Program-made: the position numbers and the translations under genes
Notes under the pieces: generated by a model
What the model saw: the letters and a program-made list of their open reading frames with translations, nothing else
Told to the model about the DNA's origin: nothing
Databases searched by the model: none
In this document: piece by piece, positions 12,440 through 25,176 of the stretch
Numbering within the stretch: position 1 is the first letter of the stretch
Layout of the letters: every line of letters starts with the position of its first letter
Source: Welwitschia mirabilis
Taxonomy: Eukaryota; Gnetophyta; Gnetopsida; Welwitschiales
Direction: 5' to 3'
DNA: 64,000 bases
Assembly: GCA_051453625.1 (NCBI GenBank)
Contig: JBOZIK010000001.1
Coordinates: 47,674,809-47,738,808, forward strand

Positions 12440-12703
12440 AACTATAGACTCAAGAGCATAAAGTATGGAGATATAAAGGGAAGTAAAGCTTGGAATATAT
12501 GTTGTTGAAGTAGCTCGATGATTTCATTATTCATAAATGAATTTGTACAATAAGTTTTTACCATCTTTACATAACTACTTAACTAATCTAACTCTTACAC
12601 CGTTGGATCTCATCCATTATTATAAGATGAGTCAAAGATTAAGGCCTATCATAGACTCTAATTTTAGTGCATCAAGAACATCCATGTGCACTTTTATTAA
12701 TAC
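12440..12703 (-). mobile_element. Left LTR-like direct repeat of a non-autonomous element
   Basis: Diverged direct copy of 14857-15117. Shared landmarks, in order, are CTTGATGATTTCATT (here CTCGATGATTTCATT), AATAAGTTTTT, CATCTTT.TATAACTACTT, TTGGATCTC.TCCAT and CCATGTGCA.TTTTATTA. Given the PBS-like site at the other copy, this would be the 3' LTR of a minus-strand element. Confidence 0.55.
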
Positions 12704-14856
12704 ATGCCTTTGATATCAAATCTAAGTATTAGATTGATGTGAAAAATAACATCTTCAACAGAAGCACCAAAATCAATAGAAGCACTGAATCACTAAAGTT
12801 GATGATGAAAGTATCAAAATTAGTGGAAGTACTAAAACATAAAACTTACGATAGAAGAGTTGAACTCGATGAAAACATTGAAATATAAGACTTACCATGG
12901 AAGCATCAAAATTGACTGGAGCACCAGAACACAAGACTGACAATGAAACCATCAAAATTAATGAAAGCACTGAAACATAAGAGTGGATTAACTATATTTA
13001 TAGAACTTCTCTAATAATTTAGATATGAGAAAAAAATATCAAAAGAAATGTCCCATGCCACTCTTAATGGCATTATTTCTCTATATAATTATGTAATTCT
13101 TTAATGAATTAAGGTGTCTTATTCCATTTTAGGTCACCTTTGATAATAACAAATTTTTATAATAGTATTATATCCCAGTTAAATAATAAAACTTGTTTTT
13201 TTTAAACTTTTCTTTATATACACTATCAAAACATGTATTTACAACTAAGAAAATTTATCATGTGTTAATTAGACTTATATCCAATGATGTTTTTCATGAC
13301 CTCGATCTAAAACATAAGTTCTTGATGTTGATGATCTTCTTTATTATGCACTCTTTCATTTTTTTCCAATCATTTCCACCATTTTACCTCTTAGACTTCA
13401 CAGTGTTATGTTGATCTCTATTTCATTCTTTATCAAGAAATAAGAACTAGCATGGAAATGGAAAGTGAAGTTAAGGGAAAAAAAAAACTCTATGAAGATT
13501 TTTAGTATAAGACTGATCTCTTATTGTCTAGTAATTTAATTCACTTATTAAATAGGGCAAAATTCATTCACCAGTATAGACTTTTGATGAGCTATTTTCA
13601 TCTTCTAAAGAACTTTTCCAAATCTTCATTGTGAGATTATTTTCAATGTCTTCTTTACAGGGGATTCTTTTCCCTTTCCTTGACATAGCTTAATCCCTTA
13701 AATAACTTTTAGCATTGGTCTCTTGAGAAGGAAATCCTTCTTTACCATGGTCTAGCCCTTCAAAATGATTAGCACTTAGTAAAACGCTAATCCATTTTGG
13801 TAACCAAATCAAGTTTAGATTACAACCCCATAAGAGATAAAAATCTATTCATTAGGAGAACTAGAAGAAACATGAAGTTCTACAACTTTAAGATTTGTGT
13901 AGAATTTGAAAAAGATTTTAGAAGTATAATGCCTTGATTTATGAATCATATTGTCACAAAAGCTAGAAGAAATCATTAAAACAAAAATAAAGATGATTTG
14001 ATTATTACAAAGGAACACAAAATTGTCATTTAGCATAGGATAAATCATAGTAAGATAAAGTCACTCAAACCTCAAAACCAAAAGTGAAAACTTCACTGGA
14101 TTCACACAATTGTGATTATGAAGACAAAAATAAATGCTTGTAAGATGAGTCCTAAGCAAATGCTACTAAAATAAGCCAAGGAAAGCACTAAACAAATCAA
14201 GCATACATAAACACAAAATTTTAAAAGCTAGAGTTATAGTCAAAATTAATTTTAAAAAAATATAAACCAAATCAAAAAAGTATTAAAATTAACATTTTGA
14301 GATGTATTGCCAAAGAAACAAAAAAATAAAAAGAAGAAAAAACTAAATGGAGCATGACATGTTTAGTATCGATACTTCCCCCTCCTTTCTTTTTGTTGTT
14401 TCTATAGATTTATATTTACTAGAAGTTATATTCCTCTCAAGAGTTGCCAAGATGGATAAAGATACATTTGATGAAATAAAATTGGCTATGGATTTTAGTG
14501 CTATAATTTTAGCACTCAAAGATTTCAGTGATTTTTTCTATGAAGTGATAACACATTAAAGGCTAAAGGCTCTTAGAACTTCAAATGATCTTTCATAAAG
14601 ATGAAGGATGCTTTCTTTTTATAGACTATAATCATTTTAGGATGAAGCCTTCAAGAATGGCCTTTGTGAAAACTGAATTAAACTTCTCATAAAGAAATAT
14701 GCTTTAAGTAGTCACCTCTAATAATAAAGGATTTGAAGAAATTTGGTAGGTGCATACTACTGAAACATGATTATAAGAAGATCTTCCCTTCGATTTCCAA
14801 GATTTTAAAGGATTTTTTGTAAAGCAAGATCCCTTCGCTCATGCTCGGGTACTAAT
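12704..14856 (-). mobile_element. Internal region of putative non-autonomous LTR element
   Basis: About 2.15 kb between the two direct repeats. No gag or pol motifs were seen on either strand, as in LARD-type or other non-autonomous elements. At the right edge the minus strand reads ATTAGTACCCGAGCATG directly after the LTR end TTTTACA. This has the position and general form of a PBS, but it is not the usual initiator-Met type. Confidence 0.45.
12758..12985. repeat. Degenerate tandem repeat, about 60 bp period
   Basis: Four imperfect units share the pattern GAAGCA(C/T)CAAAAT, a short variable part, then ACTGAAACATAAGACTTAC or similar. Unit spacing and sequence vary too much for a CRISPR array. 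Confidence 0.7.
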
Positions 14857-15117
14857 TGTAAAATTTAAAAGCATGAAGAATGGACATAAAGAGGGGGATA
14901 AATCTTAGAAGATGCGTAATTGAAATATCTTGATGATTTCATTGTTTAGAAATGAGTTTACACAATAAGTTTTTTTCATCTTTGTATAACTACTTAACTA
15001 ATTTCACTTCTAAACTTTTGGATCTCGTCCATCATTATAGAACAAATCAAAAATTGAGGCTTATAACAAACACTAGATTTAATTCATTGGCATGCCCATG
15101 TGCAATTTTATTAAAAA
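14857..15117 (-). mobile_element. Right LTR-like direct repeat (5' LTR of minus-strand element)
   Basis: Direct copy of 12440-12703. It begins TGTAAAATTTAAAAG on the plus strand, immediately after the PBS-like site, so on the minus strand the LTR ends in ...TTTTACA. The two copies are clearly diverged, indicating an old insertion. Confidence 0.55.
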
Positions 15118-16862
15118 TAAGAAAATATAAAATAGATAAAAGTAGGGATTTTAATGTTTAACTTGATTTTCAATAAAAATCACTTATTTTCCTTTGTTTC
15201 TCTCATTAATTATAACCTAAGATTTTTTTCACTTTTTTACTTTATAAAACCCTAAGCCTTATATTATGTTATCACTTCTCTTCTACCTTAATCCTCATTA
15301 TTCTTCTTCTTAGGCCTTGCTTCTTAATCTTTACATCAAGTAATAGCTACCTTTATCATTATTATCCTTAGCCTCAAAAATTAACATTGCCTCATTACCC
15401 TGCTCCTAAATTGTGTTTTCACCATAATGACTTCTACATAGATGTTTCATTAAGCGATGGCTATCTTATCAAAGTCCTCTATGTAGAAATAATCACTCCC
15501 TGCTTTCACATCATGTGACTATAATGCCCTTGCATTATATTATCACTGTGCACTTGTCTTACATTATTGTCAATGCTCTTAGAGCTATTGCATCTGAGCA
15601 TTTTATAATTATAGATATAAATTCTTTATTTTAAAACAATAATAGCTTAAAGGGATAAAGAATTCCATCATGATTTTTTAACCAATAGTAATCTCATACA
15701 AAATTTATTTACATCTATAGTTTAAATAAACTTTATAGAAAGACTTCAAGCTCATGATCATAACATTTTGAAAGAATTTATCAATAACCAAGATGAGGAG
15801 TAATATTGGATTTATGATGCTAATTTCAATGAATCTATCATAGAAGAGGCTACCAAATATGATGAATAAGGCTATGAAACCAACATAGATATGGATCTTA
15901 CATCTTTAAAAGACAGATTTTATCATCTAGCAAATGTAATGCTTGAGAGAGTAATAGGCCATTGTAAGAAATGTTGAATTTCAATCTAAAAATAATTCAC
16001 TATGAAAGGCCATTTTGATAAGTTTATTAAGTATCATCTCTATTTCATTATGTTAGTGGCCAATAAATTTTACATAGACCTTTATTTAAGTATTAAAAAA
16101 TCATCATGAAGATCTAATTATACTAGGATGAGGTTAGTTTAAAATGTTATTGAGATCAAATGATCCTTAAGCTTCAATTTTACTAAGTTTTTATTCATCT
16201 TAAGACTTCCTATCATTTCATCACCTCACCTATTATGTTTTTATAATCACTACTTCCTTACCTGTTCTTTATTCTAAACCGAAGATCATCTACCATGGAA
16301 AACTAGTGCTACTTTGAGACCTCAACAGTGTTGTTGTCAACTTCTTCCTATTCACTTTATTTTTTCACACACAACCTCTTATTCAAATTCATAGTCATCT
16401 TAGGTCATTGGCAGGTCATGATCTTTTATAGAAATAGATTGTAACTTACTTTTCATCCATTTTCCATCTCATTTCAATAATTCCTTCATCATCTTCATTT
16501 TTATCTTTTTTTCATTTTTGCTTCTTCTCCCTCTTAACTTTTCATCTTTCATTTATCTCTATCTCTTTTACCTATAACAGTCATTTTTAGAGCGTTATCA
16601 CTTAGTGATTTCTCATAGAATTTCCTTCTACTTTATCCATTTTTTAGCATTTACCTTTTTCTTTTATATGCATTATAGTTTTATTTTGCATTTTTTTTAT
16701 TTTTCTTTCTTTAGTTTCAATAAAATAACATGTAATGAAGAATCTTCCTTCTAATGGGGTATCAACTTGTTTTCAAATTCTACATCAAATTTTTTTAATC
16801 TTTTTAAACTTTGAGGGCAAAGTTCAATTTTGGTTAGAAGTATGACATCCATTTTCAAAGAA
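15118..16862. other. Unidentified region; weak coding-like stretch 15730-15965
   Basis: A plus-strand frame at about 15730-15965 gives an acidic, helix-prone translation (LQAHDHNILKEFINNQDEE, then LTSLKDRFYHLANVMLERV) broken by stops. I do not recognise the family; it may be a gag or transposase relic. The rest, to the N run at 16863-17398, is pyrimidine-rich without visible features. Confidence 0.3.
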
Positions 16863-17398
16863 NNNNNNNNNNNNNNNNNNNNNNNNNNNNNNNNNNNNNN
16901 NNNNNNNNNNNNNNNNNNNNNNNNNNNNNNNNNNNNNNNNNNNNNNNNNNNNNNNNNNNNNNNNNNNNNNNNNNNNNNNNNNNNNNNNNNNNNNNNNNNN
17001 NNNNNNNNNNNNNNNNNNNNNNNNNNNNNNNNNNNNNNNNNNNNNNNNNNNNNNNNNNNNNNNNNNNNNNNNNNNNNNNNNNNNNNNNNNNNNNNNNNNN
17101 NNNNNNNNNNNNNNNNNNNNNNNNNNNNNNNNNNNNNNNNNNNNNNNNNNNNNNNNNNNNNNNNNNNNNNNNNNNNNNNNNNNNNNNNNNNNNNNNNNNN
17201 NNNNNNNNNNNNNNNNNNNNNNNNNNNNNNNNNNNNNNNNNNNNNNNNNNNNNNNNNNNNNNNNNNNNNNNNNNNNNNNNNNNNNNNNNNNNNNNNNNNN
17301 NNNNNNNNNNNNNNNNNNNNNNNNNNNNNNNNNNNNNNNNNNNNNNNNNNNNNNNNNNNNNNNNNNNNNNNNNNNNNNNNNNNNNNNNNNNNNNNNNN

Positions 17399-18688
17399 CT
17401 CATACTTGAATGACTTTCTTTGGAAATTTTCCATATTAAATCATTCTTTTTCACACTTTTTGCTAAGAGTCTAATAAACGCTTAGTTAGGAATGTGATAA
17501 CATGCAAAAATTAACATTCAGACTAAGTATATTAGATAAATTTAGCTTAGAGAAGACATTAAATTAACTCTTCTGCCATTTTAAACATAGTTTATGAACT
17601 TATGCATTTCCTCGTAATTTGTTACATTTTGGATGACATATTAAAGTTTAGAGATAATTTAGTGGAAAACATTAGTGTTGTCATCTAGGTCATTGGGGTA
17701 ATAGTTATTTGGAATAAAATACTTCAAGAGTTACATTTTGGAGTTGTCTTAGCAAAGTGATCAATTTTTAGTTATGGGGTTAAGTAGTTATAACACCAAA
17801 CTCTAACAAAATGTATGGCTATAAAGTGTTAAATCTTTAAATTTAAAATCTAAATTATAAAACCCTAGTTTTTGGAATCCTAACACTATTTTCACCTCTA
17901 ATAAGGACCAAGCACCCTCATTTGTAAAAATTCTTTAGCTGATGAAAATAGTTGAAACCTTAGAGTGTCAATCGCTAATGTGTCTGTCTAGGCTTTTCTC
18001 TTGGGAGCAGGCTAGCTTCAAGGCTAGCTTTGATGAGTTGGTATCAACTTGTTCTTCTTTCTTCAATGTAATCTAATTCCTGCTTTTATATAAAATAGAA
18101 ATAGTTTCTCATCTTTGATTTTAAGTTTCAATTAGCATTATACTTTTAGTGTTTAAATTAAACTACATTATTAAGTACTTTTATTTATCAAGTAAGTTTG
18201 TTTAATTTATTTCTTCATTTCAATCATCTTATTTAATGGTTCTTGAAAATTTTAATTCCTACTTTCTATGTTATATTAGGTTATGAAAGACCAAAGTGAC
18301 TGAGAGATTCACCAACACTCATGTGGTGAATGAAATTATGTTACCATGATCTAAGCCACAATAACTTGACAATCTAAGGTTTATTTTAGGAATTTATAGT
18401 ATATTCTTAAAGTGAAGGCCTATTGTTAGATGATTTAAGTTAGACATTTGAAGTCAGCTCATTTTCCTACTTTTGCCATCAAACTTGATCTCATCTCACT
18501 CTTGATTTTTATTTTTTTTGGGAATCCTTTCAAGTAAGAGAAGTTTGTGTCTTTTCTATTTAGTTTTTGACCTTGATTTATTCTTGTGAAAAAAATGACA
18601 TTAAGATTCTACTATAATGTGAGTCTTGATTTATAAATTATAAAAACCAGATATGAACAGTAAGGCTATGATAAATATTCATTCAAGC
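17399..18688. other. AT-rich region upstream of copia element A
   Basis: This could contain the 5' LTR of the copia relic that starts at about 18689, but no PBS of the TGGTATCAGAGC type and no partner LTR were recognised. Confidence 0.35.
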
Positions 18689-19800
18689 ATGGCTAATAGT
18701 GAATTTAAGAAAATTAGTAAATCCAAATTCACCGAGGTTATAGATAGGGTTAGGTGAGGTATATCAAGGCCATGAGCAACTTGAAGTCCATTAGATTATA
18801 GATTGTAAAATCTTAGAATCAAATTTGATACTATGAAGATGAGGGACAATTAAAATNNNNNNNNNNACAAAGTAAAAAACAATGATGTTCCATCAAAATA
18901 TTAAGATCCCTTATAAAATCATTCAAGCCTGAAGCCATCACCCTTCGTATTATCTTAGATTTAAGAATCCTCTTTTTAGAAGAACTATATGGTAGGCTTG
19001 TTCAATATGAGCTCATCTTAAAAAATATGAGGAAGAAAATGCTACCATTTTAAAGGAATTTAACGATGGTAGAGATAGAAGTGGTTATAGAGGAAGAGGA
19101 TAATATGATGAAAGAGAAAGAAGTAGAGGCCAAGGTAAAGGTCCAAGAAAAGGACAAGGAAGAGGCCAAAGTAGTGGAAGAGTTAGTTTTAATTTTGAAA
19201 ATGTCCCATTGTACTCTAACTAAAAATAAACTAAGGAATGTTATTATAACAACAAAAGAGGCCATTTTATCAAGGATTATAAGGAAAAAAGATGGAGTAA
19301 TACAAATAAAATCAACATAGTAGAACAAATTAAATCCTCTAAGCAATCTGAGTTAGAAGAGAAAAGTAAATCCAAATAAGAGAAAGAAGTTAAGGTGGGA
19401 GGATTTATGGTTGAAACATAAATAGATTCGATCTAATGCTCTAATAAATCAACTTTTTTCTACATCGATAGTGGATGTTCAATGCACATTACTTATCAAA
19501 AGCATTTATTGCATGAATTTATTGAATAAAATCATGGAGTTATACTATTTAGAGGAAGATCCTCATAAGAAATCAAAGGTCATGTCATCCTTTGTATTAA
19601 AAATTGCAAAGGTGAGAATTTTTCCATTCATGATGTTTTTCATGTTTTTAATGCATATTACAATCTTATTAGTTTAGGGAAATTAATTGGAAATGATTTT
19701 AAAGCTAAGTTTAATAATGAAAACTACATCTTTTACAAAGGAAAACAAATTCTAGAAGTGCCCAAAATGAGAAACAATTTGTATTAAATCACATTTGAGA
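18689..19800 (+). pseudogene. gag and protease of copia element A
   Basis: The ATG at 18689 opens MANSEFKKISKSKF, a typical short copia gag start. A basic, charged stretch follows at 19066-19320. A zinc knuckle relic (KECYYNNKRGHFIKDYKEKR) lies near 19230-19290; one cysteine has become Asn and the last Tyr. The protease active-site region YIDSGCSMHITYQKHLL is near 19462-19515, with the catalytic DSG intact. Many stops and frameshifts interrupt the reading. Confidence 0.75.
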
Positions 19801-19999
19801 AAGCTTCAATTTCTAGCAAAGAAGATTTTAGGCATGACATATAAAAATAGGCCACATCACATCTAAATACATAAAGGAAATAATTCAACACAATATTGTT
19901 ATGGGTTTTTCTCAATTTCCAAATTGGACCAATCAATACATGCATGAAAAGATTTCAAGGTAAGCAAAGAAGGGTCTCTTTCCAGAAGTCTTAGCTAGG

Positions 20000-20850
20000 T
20001 CATCTCAGAAATTGTTTTGGGTGTATTTAGACCTTTTTGATCCTTTCATTGCTCTAAGTGTAAGTTGTTATAAGTATTTTATTCATTTATTGATGATTTT
20101 TGGGATTATTCATGTTCATTTCTTGAAATATAAATCTCAATATTTATAATATTTTAAAGTTTTTAAAGATGGATTGAAAGAGAAACAAGTGCTAAAATCA
20201 AGTGCTTAAGAACTGATACAGAAGGTAAGTATTTATCAAATGAATTTTAATCTTGTTTGCAAAATAATGGCATTATTTTTCCATTGATAACAGCTTATAC
20301 TCCATAATAAAATGAATTCATCTAAAGGAAAAATAGCTCTCTAGTAGATATTGCAAGAACCATGTTTCTTTAAGTTAATCTTAATAAATTCTTTTGGATT
20401 GAGGTAATCAATATAGTAAATTACCTTTAAAATTACATGTTGAAAAGGCATCTTGTTTACTTGACCTTGTATGAATCATGGTATGGTATTAAACCCAATT
20501 TGTCTCATTTGGAAATATATGGATCTAAATTCTTTATTAAAAATAAAAAAGCTAGATAAGACAAATTGAAATCTAGATCTAGGCCATGCATATTCCTTAG
20601 ATATGCAAGTCAAAGAAAATCGTATAGATGTTATGATCCAAATTCAACAAAAAATTTAGAATTCACTGAGTTGAAATTTATGTCTTCAAAAACATTTAAT
20701 ATTGACTCTAATTCTAGTAGTGATATTTTAAATTCTAATTCTTATGATATTGATTATAGTGATTCTAATGATAATGGTGAAAATGCAAAGCATTCAAATT
20801 CCTATTCAAATCTTAAATTGAAGAAAGGTATGAATTCTAAATTCAATTAA
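20000..20850 (+). pseudogene. Integrase of copia element A
   Basis: The catalytic core is eroded, but the C-terminal copia signature is clear in the frame at 20566-20850: SRPCIFLRYASQRKSYRCYD, corresponding to the family pattern of GYxxxxKGYRCYDP. This is followed by an Asn/Ser-rich linker typical of the integrase-RT junction. The function would have been insertion of cDNA. The copy is inactive. Confidence 0.75.
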
Positions 20851-21099
20851 GTTCCCATTTAACGTAAAAATAAGCTTAGAAATTTGTCTAATTATTGGAT
20901 TAAAATCTTGATGTTTAATCTAAACATAAGAGCCTAACCTCTCATCATAACCAATCTAACATATAGGTCCTAGTGATGATCTAATAAGAATAAGAAGTCA
21001 ACAAAATCTTGATGCAATCATAAAGGAAAAGGCATGCAATGACATTTTTAAAAATTATATAGCTTTAAGTTATGAATCTTTAAATTAAGATCTTATTTG

Positions 21100-22600
21100 T
21101 TTCAAGGAAGGTGTAAGACACCCATATTTAATAAAATCAATGGAGAAGAAAATCTCCTACATTGAAAAGATAATACATGGATTCTTGTTCCCCAACCATA
21201 AAACAAAGATGTCATTAGTACTAAAGGGATTCAAAGTAAGTTTAATTCCAATAAAACAATTAATATACATACAACTCATCTTGTTATTCTTGGATATGTG
21301 CTAGAATCAAGCATAGATTATGATGAAACCTATATTGCTATTACTTGTCTTGAATTTATAAGAATGTTTCTTTCTTATGCTTTAAAAATTTAAATGACTC
21401 TTTGGCAAATTAATGTCAAATCTAAATTCTTAAATGGGATTCTTTAAGAGGAGCTGTACATCTCACAACTACAAGATTTTATCAAAGAAGGTATAGAATA
21501 TCATGTTTACTTATTAAAAAAGAAACTTCATGGTTTAAAACAAGTTCTAAGAGTTTGGTTTTTAAGGTTAGATTCCTATTTATGAAATCATGATTATAAG
21601 TAATATCATCTAAACATACCTTATATAAGAAAGTCACCAAAGACCATTTCATTTTTGTCTTGAATTATGTTAATAACAGAATCTTTGATGGCATAGATAA
21701 AAATATGATTAAAAAATTTAAGATTAACATGAAAATAGATCTTGAAATAATATATCTTAGAAAACTTTCTTAATATCTTAAGATTCAAATATTGCAAACC
21801 CCAAGAGGTATATTTTTAAATCAAGGTAAAAATTATTTTGATATGTTCAAAAGGTTTGATATGCATGAGTGCAAACCCATGATCATTTTCTTGCCAACTA
21901 ATCACAAAATCAAAAGAGATAGAGAGGGAGATAAGATCGATAAACATATTTATAAATCCATGATTGGTAATTTAATACTACCACACCTCTTGACATTTAA
22001 TATGCAGTTGGTCTTATATCAAGATTTATGGTTTATCCAAGAAAGCCTCATCTTAACATGATTAAAAGAATTTTACATTATGTTGAAGGAACATTAAATC
22101 ATGGTTTATTTTATGAGGCAAATAACAATACATAACTTGTTTTTTAGATTGATGTAGATTGGACTGAGAGTCTTAATGATTAAAAGAGCACTGTAGACTA
22201 CAAAATGCTACTTACTAATAACCTCTTTTCTTGGACAAGGGGGGGAAAAATCCATATGTGGTTCATGACTATCTATTTAGCAAGCCAATAATTAATATGA
22301 CTTGATAAGATATTTGAACATTTCACAATTCTTATTGACAAGCAAATACATCTATTATGTGATAGTTCTTTTATCATTATACTTTTCAAGAATCTTATGA
22401 TGCATGCAAGAACCAAGCACATTGATATCACCTTTTATTTTATTAGAAATCTAATTGAAGTTGGGCTTCTAATTCTTGATTATTACCTTTCAAAACTATA
22501 ATTGGTCACTTTCTTTACCAAGGTTATTAAAAAGGCACAATTCCCAGATCTAAGGGAAAGACTCAAGATTCTTAATGTTAAGGTCAAGAGAAAGTAATCA
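21100..22600 (+). pseudogene. Reverse transcriptase and RNase H of copia element A
   Basis: RT blocks occur in different frames: a KL-LHGLKQ-RVW-like segment near 21515-21560 and NYVNNRIF near 21665 in place of the catalytic YVDD motif, so the catalytic aspartates are gone. A further RT C-terminal segment lies in the frame at 21792-22061 (KPMIIFLPTNHK). RNase H relics include LMMHARTKHIDITFYFIR at about 22395-22450 and the end near 22600. Stops are frequent. Confidence 0.75.
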
Positions 22601-23499
22601 TGATGATAAAACACCTAATAAGTTTGGATTGTCTCAACTATAAAGATGGTAGCATTTCTAGTTTAAATTTTTGCTTATTTCTTTCACTTCGTATATGGGT
22701 GTACTTTCCAATTCCTATTTGAGTTCTTACTATTTGTGATTAATGTGTTTTACTCATCCTATTGTGCCCTTAATTGCAAGGAATAGTTTCATGAAAGAAA
22801 TTTATAGTGCTATCAAAGGTGTAATAACTTACATGGACAATTTCCTGCATGTCATTTGCAAACATGACACTCTCTTGACATTTGATATATTAGTGTTATA
22901 CAAATTCCTATATTTGTGGAAATTCTTATATTTAAGGTTTTATGTAAATTCCTATGCTTAACAATGCAATGGGGAAGAGTTGGCAATTTAAAATAAATTA
23001 AAAAATAGAACATTTGAAGAATTTGTGCATTATATAAAAATTACTTAAACCTTGACTCATTCATGTTATTAACTTTAAAAATTAAAAAAAAAGATTGAGT
23101 ACACAACATTATTTATGATTTTCAAAGTTCAGTCTCCTCCCTGTTTTTGGTATGTTATTTTATCTAGTACTTAATAAATGTACAATCCTATGTAATATTT
23201 ATTCCATGTTTTTAAAGTTACCATCTAAAGAATGAATTCAATTTGGATTGATAAGAATTTTTAAAAATTTATTTTTTCATGGACTTTGAGTAAAGAATCT
23301 CTTCTAATCTCTTTAATCAAATATTTAATGACTTTTGATTTTGCCCTTTAAAGCTAGTGGTAACTTTGAGTTGATCTTAATGAAGTAATTAAATAATAAG
23401 AATTTTTTAAAACATGGTTAGAAAACTCAAACAATTGAAGAAGTTCCATTCTTGTTATAAGTAACAGATGGCTTTAATAGCTGGTTTCTTTATTTATTT
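22601..23499. other. Flank of copia element A
   Basis: This should hold the 3' LTR of element A if it survives. No polypurine tract plus TG start was singled out and no repeat partner was recognised. Nothing else is supported. Confidence 0.35.
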
Positions 23500-23506
23500 C
23501 TTGTAA

Positions 23507-23941
23507 TGTTCACATGTAAACAATACATCAAGATAAGATATAATACACATAAACAAAAGTTAATTCCTAAAGATCAAGCGGTTCCATAGTATATTTAAAC
23601 AAATCTAACTATTTGTCCTATTTCATTTAGAGTTTTAATGTATAATAATGTTCTTGCTTAATATTTAAATTGGCTAACACTAAATTAAAGTTGTAGTATT
23701 GAAGTCCTGACATTATAAATAGATGGATATAATTAATTATATTTATATTTTACTTCAAATTAAGTTTGTGTTTAAGTATTTATAATGTTATGACTAAATG
23801 TTGGTATAGTGGCAAAGTATTGTAGCATTTAAGAGGAAGGTCTCAGGTTTAATTCTTGATGGATGGTAAAACCCCAATTTTTATAAATGTAATGTTTATA
23901 TTTTATTGAATGTCTCCACATTACATTTTGATATCAGAGCC
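23507..23941 (+). mobile_element. LTR-like block ending in a PBS-like site; also holds A/B-box-like motifs
   Basis: The block starts TGTTCACATG and ends CATTACA at about 23925. It is followed by TGATATCAGAGCC at 23929-23941, one mismatch from the copia initiator-Met PBS. Its first part (about 23507-23785) is repeated in inverted orientation at 28208-28500, within the loop and inner arm of the large inverted repeat, and partly in direct orientation at 28555-28620. Separately, TGGTATAGTGG (23802-23812) and GGTTTAATTC (23846-23855) resemble Pol III A and B boxes, so a SINE may be nested in it. The two readings are not exclusive. Confidence 0.5.
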
Positions 23942-25176
23942 ATAAGATCACTAGTAATGTGGAGCTTGAGGATGAGCTCAATGTTAAGGTAGGTCGATTT
24001 ACATAGAAAAGTGCCTTAGCATTTTGGGTTGAATGGATTACTAGCTATGTCATCCTTTATGACATAACCCTGATTTGTTTTAGGGTCTTAGATTCTTAAA
24101 TTCTCTTAATCTGAAATTCTTTGAGCAAGATTAATTATATCTTTTAGTAACTTTAATAATATTTGCTTATACTTATGCTCTATAACCCATATATGTCTTT
24201 AACATTGGCTTGACTATAAACTCTTATTTATATTTTACATGTTATGTAGCTTGATTAGTATTCACTTAATTATTAATAATAATAGTTACCTCACCTTTAG
24301 TTATTCCATTTATTTTTTTAAGCTAAACATATAACTTTGGACTTATTCTACACATTTTATCCTTGACTTGTTAAGTTCTATATTGAGCATATTAACTTTT
24401 GAAGAAGAGATTCAACTAGATTATGTAAGAAAAAGTGTCAGAGAGGCATTGAAAGAAGCACATATAAAAGGTGTATAGATTGGAAGAGACTTCCAATTTA
24501 TGAACTAAGGCTTGAGGTATTTCTACATCTTTAGAAATGAGTGTTATAATTTGGAGTGTAAGATTGTTTTGTTGCAATATTTGATTTATAGTTTTGGATT
24601 TAATAATATAAGTTTATTTTCGCTTTTGGTTGTAGCAAGAAGATCATTGAGTTAGTTTGGTTTATAAAATTGAATGGTTCTCAATCATCTATAAGTACAT
24701 TCAACTATGCTCTTTTTCTTTACAAAACAATTATGTGATCTTTATATATCATATTATAAGAGATATGCTAGTTTATAACATTGTTCCTAATCTGATAATC
24801 ATTATGACTATAGGAAATGAAAAAGGTCATGTATAAAAGAATTTTGGATGAATGTTAAAGTTGATATACATATATAGTATAACTTTTAAAACACATATCA
24901 CGAATTCAAGTGAAGGGTAGAGGAAGAAAATAATTTCTAGAGGCTTAATCATTATAGACATAAGAGATGATTAGTGTTATTACGATGATCAATATCTTTG
25001 ATTAACAATCCTATAGACAACATTCCACATGATATGGCATTGAAGAAAGATAAATTCAACTTTGTAAGTACAACGATTAGAAGAAATAGAAGTAGAAGCT
25101 TCTTAGGAATATAAAATATATGTAGTATAGTGAACAATTAAGCTTTCTTATTCAAGTTTCAAGGACAAAACATTTT
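23942..25176. other. Region between two LTR-like blocks
   Basis: No recognisable gag or pol motif. Near 25010-25190 plus-strand translations could be the C-terminus of a gypsy polyprotein, given the polypurine tract that follows, but no chromodomain motif is certain. Confidence 0.3.

Larger units (their letters stand above)
18689..22600 (+). mobile_element. Ty1/copia element A, decayed, LTRs not recognised
   Basis: Collinear copia domains in the plus direction: gag with a zinc-knuckle relic, protease, integrase, RT and RNase H, all interrupted. The order PR-IN-RT-RH is diagnostic of Ty1/copia. Neither LTR could be delimited, so the ends are those of recognisable coding sequence. A 10-bp N run lies in gag (18857-18866). 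Confidence 0.8.

Noticed and set aside
12758-12985. Regularly spaced repeats, considered as a CRISPR array
   Set aside because: Units are degenerate, spacers are not distinct, and the genome is a plant nuclear one.
14347-14559. 70-residue plus-strand frame
   Set aside because: No motif, lies in the internal region of a non-autonomous element, length expected by chance in this composition.
16751-17474. Long open frames of 199-227 residues on both strands
   Set aside because: They run through the N block 16863-17398; unknown bases cannot create stops, so the frames are artefacts.
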